The notes beneath the pieces were generated by a model, which was not told where the DNA came from, searched no databases, and worked only from the letters and a program-made list of their open reading frames with translations. Shown here one piece after another: positions 27,756 through 36,904 of a stretch of 64,000 nucleotides of DNA. The stretch lies in the NCBI RefSeq assembly GCF_003217295.1, contig NZ_QJTJ01000001.1, forward strand, positions 186,001 through 250,000, in the 5' to 3' direction. Position 1 is the stretch's first letter; each line of letters begins with the position of its first letter. Made by a program: the position numbers and the translations under genes. This stretch comes from Ureibacillus chungkukjangi. Lineage in GTDB: Bacteria > Bacillota > Bacilli > Bacillales_A > Planococcaceae.

Positions 27756-28169
27756 TTATATTCCCCAATCACTTTTCAATATTGCTTTTAATTGTTGAAT
27801 TTCAACATTTTCCGATATTTTCTTTTCTATATCCTTTTTTAAGACAATGTATTTATCAATACAAATTTGTCCAAGGTCAGTTAACTGAATACATTTATCA
27901 CGATTATTACTCCCTGGAACCAACTCGACTAATCCCTTAGCTTCTAATTTCTTTATGACTTTATGGGCTGCTTGTCGGGATATTTGTACGTTTTTAGCAA
28001 TCATCGATATTGTTGGCTGATGGTTGTTTACCTTTGACATGATGTACCATTCTGAATTTGAAATGGAAATATCGCTCATTTCATTCCATTTTTCTTCTAA
28101 TATTCTTCGTATTGTACCGTGTCGCTCACTTATAAGGTCAAATAAGTCAAATTGTTCCACGTTTATCAT
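27756..28169 (-). CDS. MarR-family transcriptional regulator
   Basis: Winged helix-turn-helix repressor of 137 residues. The recognition region reads SMIAKNVQISRQAAHKVIKKLEAKGLVEL (about 56-84). The start may be the ATG at 28169, which sits right on the AAGGGA, or the GTG at 28160, which has AAGGGA nine bases upstream. Two identical-core palindromes lie in its divergent promoter region, one overlapping its own -35, so autorepression and control of the CarD-like gene are likely. The effector is unknown. Confidence 0.87.
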   Translation of the reverse strand: MINVEQFDLFDLISERHGTIRRILEEKWNEMSDISISNSEWYIMSKVNNHQPTISMIAKNVQISRQAAHKVIKKLEAKGLVELVPGSNNRDKCIQLTDLGQICIDKYIVLKKDIEKKISENVEIQQLKAILKSDWGI

Positions 28170-28194
28170 TCCCTTGCTTTGCTATTTCGAGATT

Positions 28195-28280
28195 AATATA
28201 CTCAATGACTCAGCGTTTGTCAACTAAGTTGACATTTTTCATCAAATAACCTATAATAAAATAAGTCAACCTAGTTGACA
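28195..28280. promoter_or_regulatory. Divergent promoter pair with two MarR-type operators
   Basis: Operator 1 TGTCAAC-TAA-GTTGACA (28218-28234) supplies a perfect TTGACA -35 to both strands. Plus: TTGACA, 17 bp, TATAAT (28252-28257). Minus: TTGACA, 17 bp, TATATT (28195-28200). Operator 2 GTCAAC-CTA-GTTGAC (28265-28279) lies at the plus-strand start point. Operator centres are 46 bp apart. Confidence 0.88.
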
Positions 28281-28302
28281 ATACGTACTTGGGGGCGAAA
28301 TA

Positions 28303-28818
28303 ATGTATAATATTGGCGATACAATCATTTATTCTTCTCATGGATTATGCCAAATTGACGGCATCAGTGAAAAAACCTTTTCAGGTGTAACGAAAACCTA
28401 TTATGTACTACACCCACTTAATAATGAAAAATTAGAAATCAGTACTCCTGTTGATAATAAAACAATCTCAACGCTTATGGCCAAAGAAGAAGCAGAAGAA
28501 ATTCTGAATTTATTTACACAACCAGGTGTCGAATGGATCGATAAAGGCAATCAACGTACACAAGGCTATTCGTTAATTGCTAAAAAAGGTGATCGTAAAG
28601 AACTTGCAAAAGTAATTAATACATTACTTGTGAAAAAAAATGAGCTAGAAAATAATGATAAGAAATTCCCAGAACAAGATCGTAAGCTTTTAATCTCCAT
28701 GCAAAGTATTTTATTCTCAGAACTTGCCCTTGCGTTAGATACAACGACAGAGGATATATCTGGAAGAATCCAGCACTTATTAGGAATTGACGGCGAAGTT
28801 CTCCTAACAAATGAATAG
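28303..28818 (+). CDS. CarD-like/TRCF-RID domain transcription factor
   Basis: 171-residue protein whose first 60 or so residues (GDTIIYSSHGLCQIDGISEKT and TYYVLHPL) form the CarD/CdnL RNA-polymerase-interacting domain, followed by a helical C-terminal part. CarD proteins bind the RNA polymerase beta subunit and tune open-complex formation; a related Bacillus protein is YdeB. It is driven by a fully consensus promoter placed between two MarR-type operators, so strong inducible expression is expected. It has its own terminator. Confidence 0.88.
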   Translation: MYNIGDTIIYSSHGLCQIDGISEKTFSGVTKTYYVLHPLNNEKLEISTPVDNKTISTLMAKEEAEEILNLFTQPGVEWIDKGNQRTQGYSLIAKKGDRKELAKVINTLLVKKNELENNDKKFPEQDRKLLISMQSILFSELALALDTTTEDISGRIQHLLGIDGEVLLTNE

Positions 28819-28832
28819 CAGTGTTTTCACAG

Positions 28833-28874
28833 ACAGCATCTTAAAGTATCGATCCTTTTAAGAGCTGTTTTTTC
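28833..28874 (+). terminator. Intrinsic terminator of the CarD-like gene
   Basis: ACAGC-n-TCTTAAA pairs with TTTAAGA-GCTGT (28833-28868) and continues into six Ts. Confidence 0.88.
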
Positions 28875-28884
28875 TTTTATCTAT

Positions 28885-29030
28885 TTCCAATAAAAAAAGC
28901 AACCCAGCGTCTCCCAGGTTGCCTTTACTATGTAGCGATGCACCGCTCCATCTTGAACGTTTGCATCGCCCGAAATCTCTACAGCGAGTCCCCCATAGAC
29001 AGATTTCTTTTATATTCCTCAAGTAAAAAT
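28885..29030 (-). ncRNA. Candidate structured RNA or 3' UTR with its own terminator
   Basis: The minus strand forms three hairpins in a row: GAAATCT/AGATTTC (about 29008 to 28971), a perfect 8-bp GCGATGCA/TGCATCGC stem (about 28970 to 28936), and a GCAACC/GGTTGC terminator with seven Ts (28890-28922). No reading frame fits. It may be the processed 3' end of argF or an independent small RNA. I could not match it to a known riboswitch or sRNA family, and no clear promoter was found. Confidence 0.45.
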
Positions 29031-29065
29031 ATACCACCCGTATAATTTTTACCCTTTTAAAACAA

Positions 29066-30031
29066 TTAAGCTAAAATTGATGCCAGTACTGCCTTTTGCG
29101 CATGGAGTCTATTTTCCGCTTGCTCGAAGATGTATGAATTTGGTCCGTCGATTACTGAGGTTGCTACTTCTTCTTCGCGGTGTGCTGGTAAGCAGTGCAA
29201 GAACATGTAATCAGGCTTTGCATGGGCAACTAGTGCATCGTTAATTTGATAGTCCTTGAAGTCCACCAAGCGCTTTGCAGTTTCCTCTTCTTGCCCCATA
29301 CTAGTCCAGACATCTGCATAAATCGCATCTGCATTTTTAACAGCAGCTATTGGATCAGTTGTCACTGTAACTAGGCTGCCATTTTCTTTGGCAATCTTTT
29401 GCGCCTTTGCAATAATTTCTGCATCAGGCTCATAACCAACTGGAGTTGCTACCACAATGTCTATTCCTACATGTGCAGCCGCAACAACTAGTGAATGTGC
29501 AACATTATTGCCGTCTCCCACATAGGCAATCTTCAACCCTTTTAGTTCCCCTTTATTTTCAGCAATCGTCTCTAAATCAGCTAATGCCTGACAAGGATGA
29601 TATAGATCTGTTAACCCGTTAATAACCGGGATTGAAGCATGGTCTGCTAATTCCTTCACCATTTCATGAGAATTTGCACGTATCATAACTGCGTCAAGGT
29701 AGCCTGATAAAACATGCCCTGTATCTGAAATAGGTTCACCACGGCCAATTTGCATATCACGAGAATGCATAAACATCGCTTTTCCGCCTAGCTGGTTCAT
29801 GCCAACCTCAAAGGAAATACGTGTACGTGTTGAATGCTTTTCAAATATCATCCCTAATGTTTTACCCTCTAGTAATCTCGGGCATTTGCCTGCCTTTGTA
29901 ATCTTTTTAAGTTGTGAACTTAAGTAGATTAAATCTTGAACTTCCTCGCTTGAGTAGTCCAATAATGTCAATAAGTCCTTCCCTTTAAGGCTTGACACTA
30001 ACTTAAGCTGAACCTCTTCTAATAATTTCAT
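29066..30031 (-). CDS. argF: Ornithine carbamoyltransferase
   Basis: Makes citrulline from ornithine and carbamoyl phosphate in arginine synthesis. It has 321 residues from the ATG at 30031, which has GGGGG eight bases upstream; an in-frame ATG at 30070 lacks a ribosome site. Carbamoyl-phosphate motif STRTR, ornithine loop HPCQALAD and [13 protein letters not shown] are intact. The gene stands alone, not in an arg operon as in B. subtilis. The catabolic enzyme ArcB cannot be excluded, but no arc genes are near. Confidence 0.92.
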   Translation of the reverse strand: MKLLEEVQLKLVSSLKGKDLLTLLDYSSEEVQDLIYLSSQLKKITKAGKCPRLLEGKTLGMIFEKHSTRTRISFEVGMNQLGGKAMFMHSRDMQIGRGEPISDTGHVLSGYLDAVMIRANSHEMVKELADHASIPVINGLTDLYHPCQALADLETIAENKGELKGLKIAYVGDGNNVAHSLVVAAAHVGIDIVVATPVGYEPDAEIIAKAQKIAKENGSLVTVTTDPIAAVKNADAIYADVWTSMGQEEETAKRLVDFKDYQINDALVAHAKPDYMFLHCLPAHREEEVATSVIDGPNSYIFEQAENRLHAQKAVLASILA

Positions 30032-30269
30032 AGCTTTTGCCCCCAAACTTCCGATTGATGATGAGTTCATTATACATATGTATATTTATTAAATCAAGTG
30101 TATTTTTATAATTTATCTAACTTTTTACAATTCATTATTTATACAGATAAACAGATATATTATTCATAAAATAAATAAAATACTCATTATCACTTATAAA
30201 AATTCACATCATCGCATTCACCACTATTAAACATATGCAAGTCCTTAGAATTTAGTCACAAAGACAAAC
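30032..30269 (-). promoter_or_regulatory. AT-rich argF upstream region with weak ARG-box-like motifs
   Basis: Very AT-rich stretch. The minus strand contains several partial matches to the ArgR/AhrC half-site TGAATAWWW, for example around 30120-30200. A specific promoter could not be fixed. This is a tentative regulatory region only. Confidence 0.3.
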
Positions 30270-30299
30270 AAAAAAAAGGAACAGAATAAATTCTGCTCC
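30268..30299 (-). terminator. Intrinsic terminator of the M42 peptidase gene
   Basis: GGAACAGAAT (30278-30287) pairs with ATTCTGCTCC (30290-30299, one mismatch), followed on the minus strand by eight Ts. Confidence 0.88.
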
Positions 30300-30312
30300 C
30301 TAGTTTTAAATA

Positions 30313-31401
30313 TTAATCAAAAATAATTTTATTCACAGTATCACGGTCTAACTTTTTAACAAGTTCAACGATTAGTTTTACTGTGTTTTCGTAATCATCA
30401 CGGTGTAAAATAGCTGCATGAGAGTGAATATAACGAGTTGCGATACCGATTGCCATTGCAGGTACACCGTTTGCTGTTAAGTGGATAGATCCTGCATCCG
30501 TTCCCCCACCAGGTGTTGAATCGAATTGATATGGGATGTTGTTTTCTTCCGCGACATCTACAACAAAGTCACGAAGTCCTTTGTGTCCTACCATAGAAGC
30601 ATCAAAAATTATAATTTGCGGGCCATCACCGATTTTAGAAGTCGATTCCTTAGGAGTAATGCCTGGTGTGTCACCAGCTACACCAACATCAACTGCAAAA
30701 CCGATATCCGGTTGAATTTTAAATGTTGCAGTTTTGGCACCTCGAAGACCTACCTCTTCCTGAACATTCCCTACACCATATACAACGTTCGGATGCTTTG
30801 TATCCTTTAATGCCTTTAAAACATCAATTGCAATCGCACAGCCAATGCGGTTATCCCACGCTTTAGCTAAAAGCAATTTTTCATTTTTCATTACATTAAA
30901 TTCAAAGTAAGGCGTAATCATATCGCCTGGGCGAATACCCCATTCCGCAACTTCTTCTTTTGAGCTCGCCCCGATATCGATGAATAATTCTTTTAAGTCC
31001 ATTACTTTTTTGCGTTGTTCTGCCGGTAAGATATGAGGTGGCTTTGAACCGATTACCCCAATGATTTCCTCACCTGAACGAGTTGTGATTGTCACACGCT
31101 GTGAAAGCATTACATGACTCCACCAGCCACCAACTGTTTGGAATTTGATGAACCCCTTATCATCTACTTGAGTGACCATGAAACCAATTTCGTCCAAGTG
31201 ACCAGCAATCATGATTTTCGGACCGTTTTCATCCCCAACTTTTTTAGCAATTAAGCTTCCTAAATTATCTTGTTCAATCTCGTCAGCAAATGGCTCAATA
31301 TATTTGCGCATTACTGCACGAGGAGCTCTTTCATTACCTGGAATACCGTTTGCATCAGTTAATTCTTTTAACATTTTTAATGTATCATCTAATTGCACCA
31401 T
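30313..31401 (-). CDS. ysdC: M42-family metallopeptidase (YsdC-like)
   Basis: Two-metal aminopeptidase/deblocking enzyme of the glutamyl-aminopeptidase/endoglucanase M family, 362 residues. Metal and catalytic residues are visible in [11 protein letters not shown] (H68, D70), [19 protein letters not shown] and the late RYIHSHAAI histidine. The physiological peptide substrate is unknown. The order rplT-ysdA-ysdB-ysdC is partly conserved with B. subtilis, although metS and a dUTPase are interposed here. Confidence 0.92.
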   Translation of the reverse strand: MVQLDDTLKMLKELTDANGIPGNERAPRAVMRKYIEPFADEIEQDNLGSLIAKKVGDENGPKIMIAGHLDEIGFMVTQVDDKGFIKFQTVGGWWSHVMLSQRVTITTRSGEEIIGVIGSKPPHILPAEQRKKVMDLKELFIDIGASSKEEVAEWGIRPGDMITPYFEFNVMKNEKLLLAKAWDNRIGCAIAIDVLKALKDTKHPNVVYGVGNVQEEVGLRGAKTATFKIQPDIGFAVDVGVAGDTPGITPKESTSKIGDGPQIIIFDASMVGHKGLRDFVVDVAEENNIPYQFDSTPGGGTDAGSIHLTANGVPAMAIGIATRYIHSHAAILHRDDYENTVKLIVELVKKLDRDTVNKIIFD

Positions 31402-31500
31402 TGTTTGCCCTCCTAAAATGACTCTTCCTAATTATACCTCTTTTATTTCGGTTATTGAAATACATTTCCCTTTTTACTAAGTGAAAGTTTTACGAAGGTT

Positions 31501-31983
31501 CTAATAACCATTTCTTTGACGCTCATAGTTTTTTTCATTTTTGGCTAAATAAGCTTGAATAATGTCTTCTAAAGAAAAGTCTAAATTGAAAGCCAATACC
31601 CCATAATATTGCCATACATCTTGATAACTATCCCTAGTAGGATTTTGAATAAATGCTAAAATAACCTCCTGTGTACGTAAAAACCAAGTCGTTAAATCCT
31701 CTTTCACCTTTACCTCTGGCCAATTTTCCAGTGACAATCCCTTAGCATTTCCAAGAGATAATAGAAAGTGAATAGAATCCACGAATTCCTCCAAAATAAC
31801 TTCACGCTCTGAAGGACCTTTTGTACTCCAAAATTTAAAGCATCTTGTTTCATTTGCCAGTTCTGCTAGCTCAATCATTAAAGCAAGTCCTTTTTCTTTA
31901 AAAACATCGCGCTTAATATTCTGCGTATTTTCAATAAAAGTATCTAATTCTCTTTGCATTACAAATAATTCGTTAAATTTCAT
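31501..31983 (-). CDS. Dimeric all-alpha dUTP diphosphatase (dUTPase_2 family)
   Basis: 160 residues from the ATG at 31983 (GAGGG eight bases upstream; the in-frame TTG at 31998 is less likely). The metal-binding EExxE/D motifs of the MazG-like fold are seen as ELAELANETRCFKFW and EEFVDSIHFLLSLG. The family hydrolyses dUTP/dUDP and keeps uracil out of DNA. It has a divergent ysdB neighbour. Confidence 0.87.
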   Translation of the reverse strand: MKFNELFVMQRELDTFIENTQNIKRDVFKEKGLALMIELAELANETRCFKFWSTKGPSEREVILEEFVDSIHFLLSLGNAKGLSLENWPEVKVKEDLTTWFLRTQEVILAFIQNPTRDSYQDVWQYYGVLAFNLDFSLEDIIQAYLAKNEKNYERQRNGY

Positions 31984-32012
31984 AAAAAAATCCCTCAATT
32001 TCTAAATAAAAA

Positions 32013-32039
32013 TGAAACCTATTGTCCTTCTTAATCGTA
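32013..32039 (+). promoter_or_regulatory. ECF sigma-W-type promoter of ysdB
   Basis: TGAAAC (32013-32018), 17 bp, CGTA (32036-32039) matches the sigma-W consensus as I recall it. The gene is a known sigma-W pathway member in B. subtilis. Confidence 0.8.
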
Positions 32040-32076
32040 AAGGAACTTACAACGTTTTTACAAGGGGGAACTTGTC

Positions 32077-32475
32077 TTGGCTCTTCTACTATTCCGTTTG
32101 CTTATTATCGTATTAGTCGTTTACATATTTTACAAAGGCGTTCGTTACCTTACTGACCCTAAGCGTAAGCTCGATGAAGCTTTTGAAAAAGGCGAATATT
32201 ATTTCTATGACGACGTAAAAAATGTTCGTAAAAATTTTTTCATTTCTTATAAAGGTGCTCTTTTTGAGGGTGAGAAATATCTAGGAACTACTGAAAATGC
32301 GTTTGAAGTTGTATCGATTTTCGTTTGGGTACACGATACTATGAAGCTTCAAGGGCTTACGAAGGATGATTTCTACTATTTAGAAAAGGAAATTCAGATG
32401 AGCTATCCAAAGGCTAATATTAACTGGAAAAATCCGATTGAACAGTTAATGAAAGATTCAACGAATAAAAGTTGA
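32077..32475 (+). CDS. ysdB: Sigma-W pathway protein YsdB
   Basis: 132-residue protein with one N-terminal transmembrane helix (about 3-22) and a charged cytoplasmic part. It resembles YsdB, linked in Bacillus to the RsiW/sigma-W envelope-stress pathway. It starts at TTG with AAGGGGGAAC upstream. A sigma-W-type promoter lies 38 bp before it, which supports regulation by cell-envelope stress. Molecular function is unknown. Confidence 0.85.
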   Translation: MALLLFRLLIIVLVVYIFYKGVRYLTDPKRKLDEAFEKGEYYFYDDVKNVRKNFFISYKGALFEGEKYLGTTENAFEVVSIFVWVHDTMKLQGLTKDDFYYLEKEIQMSYPKANINWKNPIEQLMKDSTNKS

Positions 32476-32514
32476 ATTTGCACCTTTTTTGTTGGTAGCA
32501 TATCTTCCGAAAAT

Positions 32515-32572
32515 AAGGATTGTCTAACATGCCTCCATCTATGCATCCTCGACAATCCTTCCTTTTTTGCGA
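32515..32572. terminator. Terminator between ysdB and metS
   Basis: AAGGATTGTC (32515-32524) pairs with GACAATCCTT (32551-32560) around a long loop, followed by TTTTTT on the plus strand. It serves convergent genes. Confidence 0.75.
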
Positions 32573-32582
32573 AAGAAAAATA

Positions 32583-34223
32583 TTATTTCACAGCTGAATT
32601 TTCTTTTAATTTTTCAACCTCCTCTTCAATTAGTTTAAGATCTAAACGTTCAAATAGAGGTTCAATTTTCTGTATTTTGTATGGCAATTCAGTTTGAACA
32701 ATCCATCTAGCTTCATTTAAAGCAAGCATTTCAGTTATTCTAGCTGCAGCAAATGGCAAGAACGGCTGTAATACTCGAGCAAGATTTTGAATGATAAAAA
32801 CACAAGTTGCTAGCGTCTCTTTACATTGCTCCATCTCTTCCTTCACCTGAATCCATGGCTTTCGTTCATCAAAGTATCGATTTGCTGTACGGACATAGTC
32901 AAACACTGTTTCCAACGGTAGTTTGAAATGTCCCGTTTCTATTAATTCTCCAACTTTAATATATAACTCCTTTGTTTTCTCTTTTATTTTTTCATCTACT
33001 TTTGCTTGAGGAATTTCTCCATCAAAGGATTTTTCAATAAACTTCAGTGTTCGATTTACAAAGTTTCCAAATGCGCCGAGCAACTCACTATTATGGCTAT
33101 AGATAAACTCTCTCCAAGAAAAATCAGTATCTCGATTTTCAGGTGCATTTACCGTTAAAAAATAGCGAATTGAATCCGGATCGTATTTCTGTAAGATTTC
33201 AGGGAGCCATACAGCCCAGTTTTGACTAGTTGATAACTTTCGTTTTTCCAAGGTTAAATACTCATTTGAAATAATATGAGTTGGCAATGCAGGATTGTTA
33301 ATTCCTAAAAGAATTGCTGGCCAGATAACCGTATGGAATGGAATATTATCCTTCCCATGGATATAGTATGAGATTGTTTTTTCGTTCCACCAATCCCCTA
33401 GATTCACTTGATTCAGTTTTGCCCATTCCATACTTGCCGTCAAGTAGCCCGCTACTGCCTCAATCCACACATAAATCTTCTTCCCCTCAAATCCTTCAAC
33501 CGGCACATCAACACCATTCGGTAAATCTCTAGTTACTGCTCGATCTGGCAAACCTTCTGCTAAATACCTCTTTGTAAGATTAATAGCATTTTCTCGCCAA
33601 AGCTTTTCTTGTTCGGCTTTTGCAGTATAGGCTTCAAGCTTTTTTTGAAAAGCACTAAAGGAAAAATAAAAATGCTCCGTTTCTTTAATGACTGGTTCTA
33701 TTCCACAAATTTTGCATCGTTTATCGATTAAATCGAGCGGATCTAAAATCTTCGAGCAGCTATCGCACTGATCCCCTCTTGCTTTCGCTCCACAGCTTGG
33801 ACAAACTCCTTCTACAAAGCGATCAGGTAGAAATTGTCTATCGTGCTCACAATATGCTTGCTCGATTTTCTTCTTATATAAATAGCCATTCTCTAATAAG
33901 TTTAAAAAGATTTTCTGAACAGATTTGTGGTGATGGGCTGAATCAGTTCGTGTATATAAATCATAAGAAAATCCAAGCTTGTTAAACACTTGCTCGAATT
34001 CCTCATGATATTTGTCCGCTATTGCTTTAATCGTTGTATTTTCTTGGTTAGCTCGAATCGAAATGGGGGTTCCATTACAGTCACTGCCAGAAACATATAA
34101 AACCTTTTCCCCCTTTTGACGATAATATCTCGCTAAAATATCCCCAGGTAATAATGCAGCAATATGCCCTAAATGTAATGAACCATTTGCATACGGCCAT
34201 GCCCCACCTACTAAAATTGTCAT
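32583..34223 (-). CDS. metS: Methionyl-tRNA synthetase, T-box-controlled variant
   Basis: Class I synthetase of 546 residues from the ATG at 34223 (AAGGAGAG seven bases upstream). HIGH-type motif HLGH is at 17-20. The knuckle region carries cysteine pairs at 141/144, 153/156 and 170/173, as in multi-zinc MetRS types. The KMSKS loop reads KLSTS (329-333), missing the usual second lysine. The C-terminal tRNA-binding EMAP domain of the standard Bacillus MetRS is absent. It is therefore probably a second, divergent MetRS paralog, with a housekeeping copy expected elsewhere. Confidence 0.9.
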   Translation of the reverse strand: MTILVGGAWPYANGSLHLGHIAALLPGDILARYYRQKGEKVLYVSGSDCNGTPISIRANQENTTIKAIADKYHEEFEQVFNKLGFSYDLYTRTDSAHHHKSVQKIFLNLLENGYLYKKKIEQAYCEHDRQFLPDRFVEGVCPSCGAKARGDQCDSCSKILDPLDLIDKRCKICGIEPVIKETEHFYFSFSAFQKKLEAYTAKAEQEKLWRENAINLTKRYLAEGLPDRAVTRDLPNGVDVPVEGFEGKKIYVWIEAVAGYLTASMEWAKLNQVNLGDWWNEKTISYYIHGKDNIPFHTVIWPAILLGINNPALPTHIISNEYLTLEKRKLSTSQNWAVWLPEILQKYDPDSIRYFLTVNAPENRDTDFSWREFIYSHNSELLGAFGNFVNRTLKFIEKSFDGEIPQAKVDEKIKEKTKELYIKVGELIETGHFKLPLETVFDYVRTANRYFDERKPWIQVKEEMEQCKETLATCVFIIQNLARVLQPFLPFAAARITEMLALNEARWIVQTELPYKIQKIEPLFERLDLKLIEEEVEKLKENSAVK

Positions 34224-34262
34224 TAACACTCTCTCCTTTTTAATGTTTTACTAACAAAAAAT

Positions 34263-34550
34263 GACCACAAAAAAACGCCCTAATCGAAAAACGATTAGGA
34301 CGAGTGCTCTCGTGGTACCACCTAAATTTACAAACAGCTCACACCATTTGCCTCTATCAGTACGTGTTCATACTGCCGCTGTTGTAACGAGTGCCTTTCT
34401 CGTCGTAGCCTACTCCCCATGGTTTCAGTACGAAGCTTCGAAGGGTCATTTTCAATAAGTTTCGTTTGCCTCATTTCCACCAGCAGAAGCTCTCTTTAAA
34501 ACTACCTCTTACTTACTTTTCCTTCTCAAACGCTTTTAAATAGTAATTAA
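34263..34550 (-). promoter_or_regulatory. T-box leader of metS
   Basis: The minus strand carries AGGTGGTACCACG (34311-34323), a terminator hairpin (34276-34301) and seven Ts. An ATG triplet in AACCATGGGG (34418-34420) in the Stem I region is the likely methionine specifier. Confidence 0.92.
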
Positions 34551-34556
34551 TAACTA

Positions 34557-34585
34557 ATTATAGACGTTGTTTTGGGGTTTTTCAA
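34557..34585 (-). promoter_or_regulatory. Sigma-A promoter of metS
   Basis: Minus strand TTGAAA (34580-34585), 17 bp, TATAAT (34557-34562), just upstream of the T-box. Confidence 0.85.
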
Positions 34586-34804
34586 TAGTTGAATATTCGG
34601 AAATTTTTGGAGTGGTGAGATTTGTAGTGAGATGAATTAGAGTTGTTGATCGGGTATTAGGCTTTGGTTAATTGGAATTTGAGGAGTTTTCTCTTTATAA
34701 CGGAATAGAACGATATGAGGTATATTTATGTATCGTGCTCTAACTGTATTAACTGAAATAAAGCGCATCAATATTTCTATGAAAGCCAAAATTGGAGATA
34801 GTTC

Positions 34805-35035
34805 CTGGTGAAGTGGCTTTCATCACTCTTATGAATGCCACTTTTTTTGTTTGATTCTTTAAAAGTGGTTTTCATCTCCTTTATGAATGCCATTATTTTA
34901 GTTAAATTTTTTAAAAATGGCTTTCATCACCATTATGAATGCCACTTTTTTAGTTAAATTCTTTAAAAGTGGCTTTCATTCCTTTTATGAAGCAGTTCAC
35001 ATTACTGATTACACGCCGCAATGCGTTTCATCTTT
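34805..35035. repeat. 52-bp-period repeat family, locus A
   Basis: TTTCAT cores at 34818, 34870, 34922, 34974 and 35026 are exactly 52 bp apart. Units 1-3 each form a hairpin such as GTGGCTTTCAT-loop-ATGAATGCCAC with a seven-base loop, and changes between units often keep pairing. The last unit carries the GCGTTTCATC core and lies 22 bp from the ysdA terminator. No coding capacity is evident. Confidence 0.88.
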
Positions 35036-35049
35036 TCTTTTTGTCTCTC

Positions 35050-35089
35050 AAATAAAAAATGCCGATCATTTTAGCTTGATCGGCATTTT
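35050..35089 (-). terminator. Intrinsic terminator of ysdA
   Basis: AAAATGCCGATCA pairs with TGATCGGCATTTT, followed on the minus strand by Ts. Confidence 0.9.
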
Positions 35090-35097
35090 ATATCAAT

Positions 35098-35367
35098 CTA
35101 GAATATAGTAAAGATTCTCACGACAATAAAGATTTGAATGGCTGCAATGATAGGAAATCCAAATGAAAAGGAGTTGTGCTTCGTTTTGTGGCGGAATAAG
35201 TACATTCCTAGTACGCCACCACATGCGCCACCAAGGATTGCCAATGTAAATAAGGATTTTTCTGAAATACGCCATTCGTGATTTCTGGCTCGAGATTTGT
35301 CAATGTACATAAAAATACAAAGGACAATTGACATCACTACTATATAGGCTAAAAATGCAAATTCCAT
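35098..35367 (-). CDS. ysdA: DUF1294 membrane protein (YsdA-like)
   Basis: 89-residue membrane protein with three hydrophobic segments (about 3-20, 38-55, 67-86) and the family block LFRHKTKHNSF near residue 58. The ATG at 35367 has GAAGG eight bases upstream; an in-frame ATG at 35406 is less supported. Function is unknown. It follows rplT across a terminator, as ysdA does in B. subtilis. Confidence 0.85.
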   Translation of the reverse strand: MEFAFLAYIVVMSIVLCIFMYIDKSRARNHEWRISEKSLFTLAILGGACGGVLGMYLFRHKTKHNSFSFGFPIIAAIQIFIVVRIFTIF

Positions 35368-35443
35368 AGAAAATGCCTTCTTTCTACAATAGAAAAAACG
35401 ATTCAATTAAAGTTTTTTCCAGCTTAAGATTATATTCTTAAAT

Positions 35444-35476
35444 AAAAAGGCTGATAGGATGTCCTACCAGCCTTTT
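35444..35476 (-). terminator. Intrinsic terminator of infC-rpmI-rplT
   Basis: AAAAGGCTG-n-TAGGA pairs with TCCTA-n-CAGCCTTTT around a two-base centre, with T-tracts on both sides. Confidence 0.85.
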
Positions 35477-35521
35477 ATATGTTCACTTTACACCTGAATA
35501 TGTAAATGTGATGTTATTTCC

Positions 35522-35595
35522 GCACCTGCCGCAAAGCTTTCGGTGCAGAAATAATTTTGCACCTGCCGCAAAGCTTTCGGCGCAGAAATAATTAA
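35522..35595. repeat. 37-bp direct duplication downstream of rplT
   Basis: Two head-to-tail copies starting at 35522 and 35559 differ at one of the first 35 positions. Each contains the palindromic core CCG(C)AAAG-CTTTCGG. A separate hairpin (AAATTCAC/GTGAATTT, 35592-35611) lies between it and the rplT stop. Confidence 0.85.
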
Positions 35596-35613
35596 ATTCA
35601 CAAGTGAATTTAA

Positions 35614-36060
<447 letters not shown>

Positions 36061-36072
36061 TTAGAAGAAAGA

Positions 36073-36273
36073 TTATTTCATGTAAGTTAATAAAGATCTA
36101 ATACGTTTGAAATCACCAGATGAAGCAACTTTTGCTTTACGTAGGTGACGTTTTGCTTTTGTAGATTTGTTAGCGAATAAGTGGCTTCCGTAAGCACGGT
36201 CAAATTTTAATTTTCCTTTGCCCGTTTTTTTGAAACGCTTCGCAGCGCCACGGTGAGTTTTCATTTTTGGCAT
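36073..36273 (-). CDS. rpmI: 50S ribosomal protein L35
   Basis: 66-residue basic ribosomal protein with the family start [20 protein letters not shown]. It lies 34 bp after infC and 99 bp before rplT, in one operon. Confidence 0.99.
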   Translation of the reverse strand: MPKMKTHRGAAKRFKKTGKGKLKFDRAYGSHLFANKSTKAKRHLRKAKVASSGDFKRIRSLLTYMK

Positions 36274-36307
36274 TTCGAATTTCCTCCTAAACTATTCGTG
36301 GGTATTA

Positions 36308-36823
36308 CTATTTCTCGTTCTTTGGTTGAAGAACTAAGAACATGCTTCTGCCTTCCATTTTCGGTTTTTGTTCAACCGTTGCAACTTCAGCACAAGCTTC
36401 AGCAAAGCGATCTAAAACGCGTTGACCAATTTCCTTATGAGTAATGGCACGACCTTTAAAACGTAAAGAACATTTTACTTTGTCGCCCTTCTCTAAGAAT
36501 TTGATAGCGTTACGTAATTTCGTTTGGAAATCATGTTCATCAATTGTTGGACTTAAACGAACTTCCTTGATATTGATGATTTTTTGATTTTTACGAACTT
36601 CACGGTCTTTCTTTTGCTGTTCAAACTTAAACTTACCATAGTCCATAATACGAGCGACTGGTGGCTTAGCTTGAGGGGCCACAAGGACAAGATCCAAGTT
36701 TACACGAGCGGCGATTTCTAACGCTTCGTTACGAGATTTAACTCCTAGCTGATCACCATTATGATCGATTAGACGAAGTTCACGCGCGCGAATGCCTTCG
36801 TTTACATACATGTCTTTGCTAAT
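36308..36823 (-). CDS. infC: Translation initiation factor IF-3
   Basis: 171-residue factor that keeps ribosomal subunits apart and checks start codons. The correct start is the rare ATT at 36823 ([15 protein letters not shown]), with GGAGG eight bases upstream; an in-frame ATG further upstream at 36928 lies inside the leader RNA. The N-domain (about 1-80) and C-domain (about 85-171, with [13 protein letters not shown]) are intact. The AUU start makes the gene sensitive to IF-3 level, the classic autoregulation. Confidence 0.97.
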   Translation of the reverse strand: MSKDMYVNEGIRARELRLIDHNGDQLGVKSRNEALEIAARVNLDLVLVAPQAKPPVARIMDYGKFKFEQQKKDREVRKNQKIINIKEVRLSPTIDEHDFQTKLRNAIKFLEKGDKVKCSLRFKGRAITHKEIGQRVLDRFAEACAEVATVEQKPKMEGRSMFLVLQPKNEK

Positions 36824-36904
36824 ACGAATCCACCTCCAGGTTTGTGTCGGGAATACATGAGTTAAGAGCAAATATGCCCGGTTGAACGGTACACTTCCTA
36901 AGTA

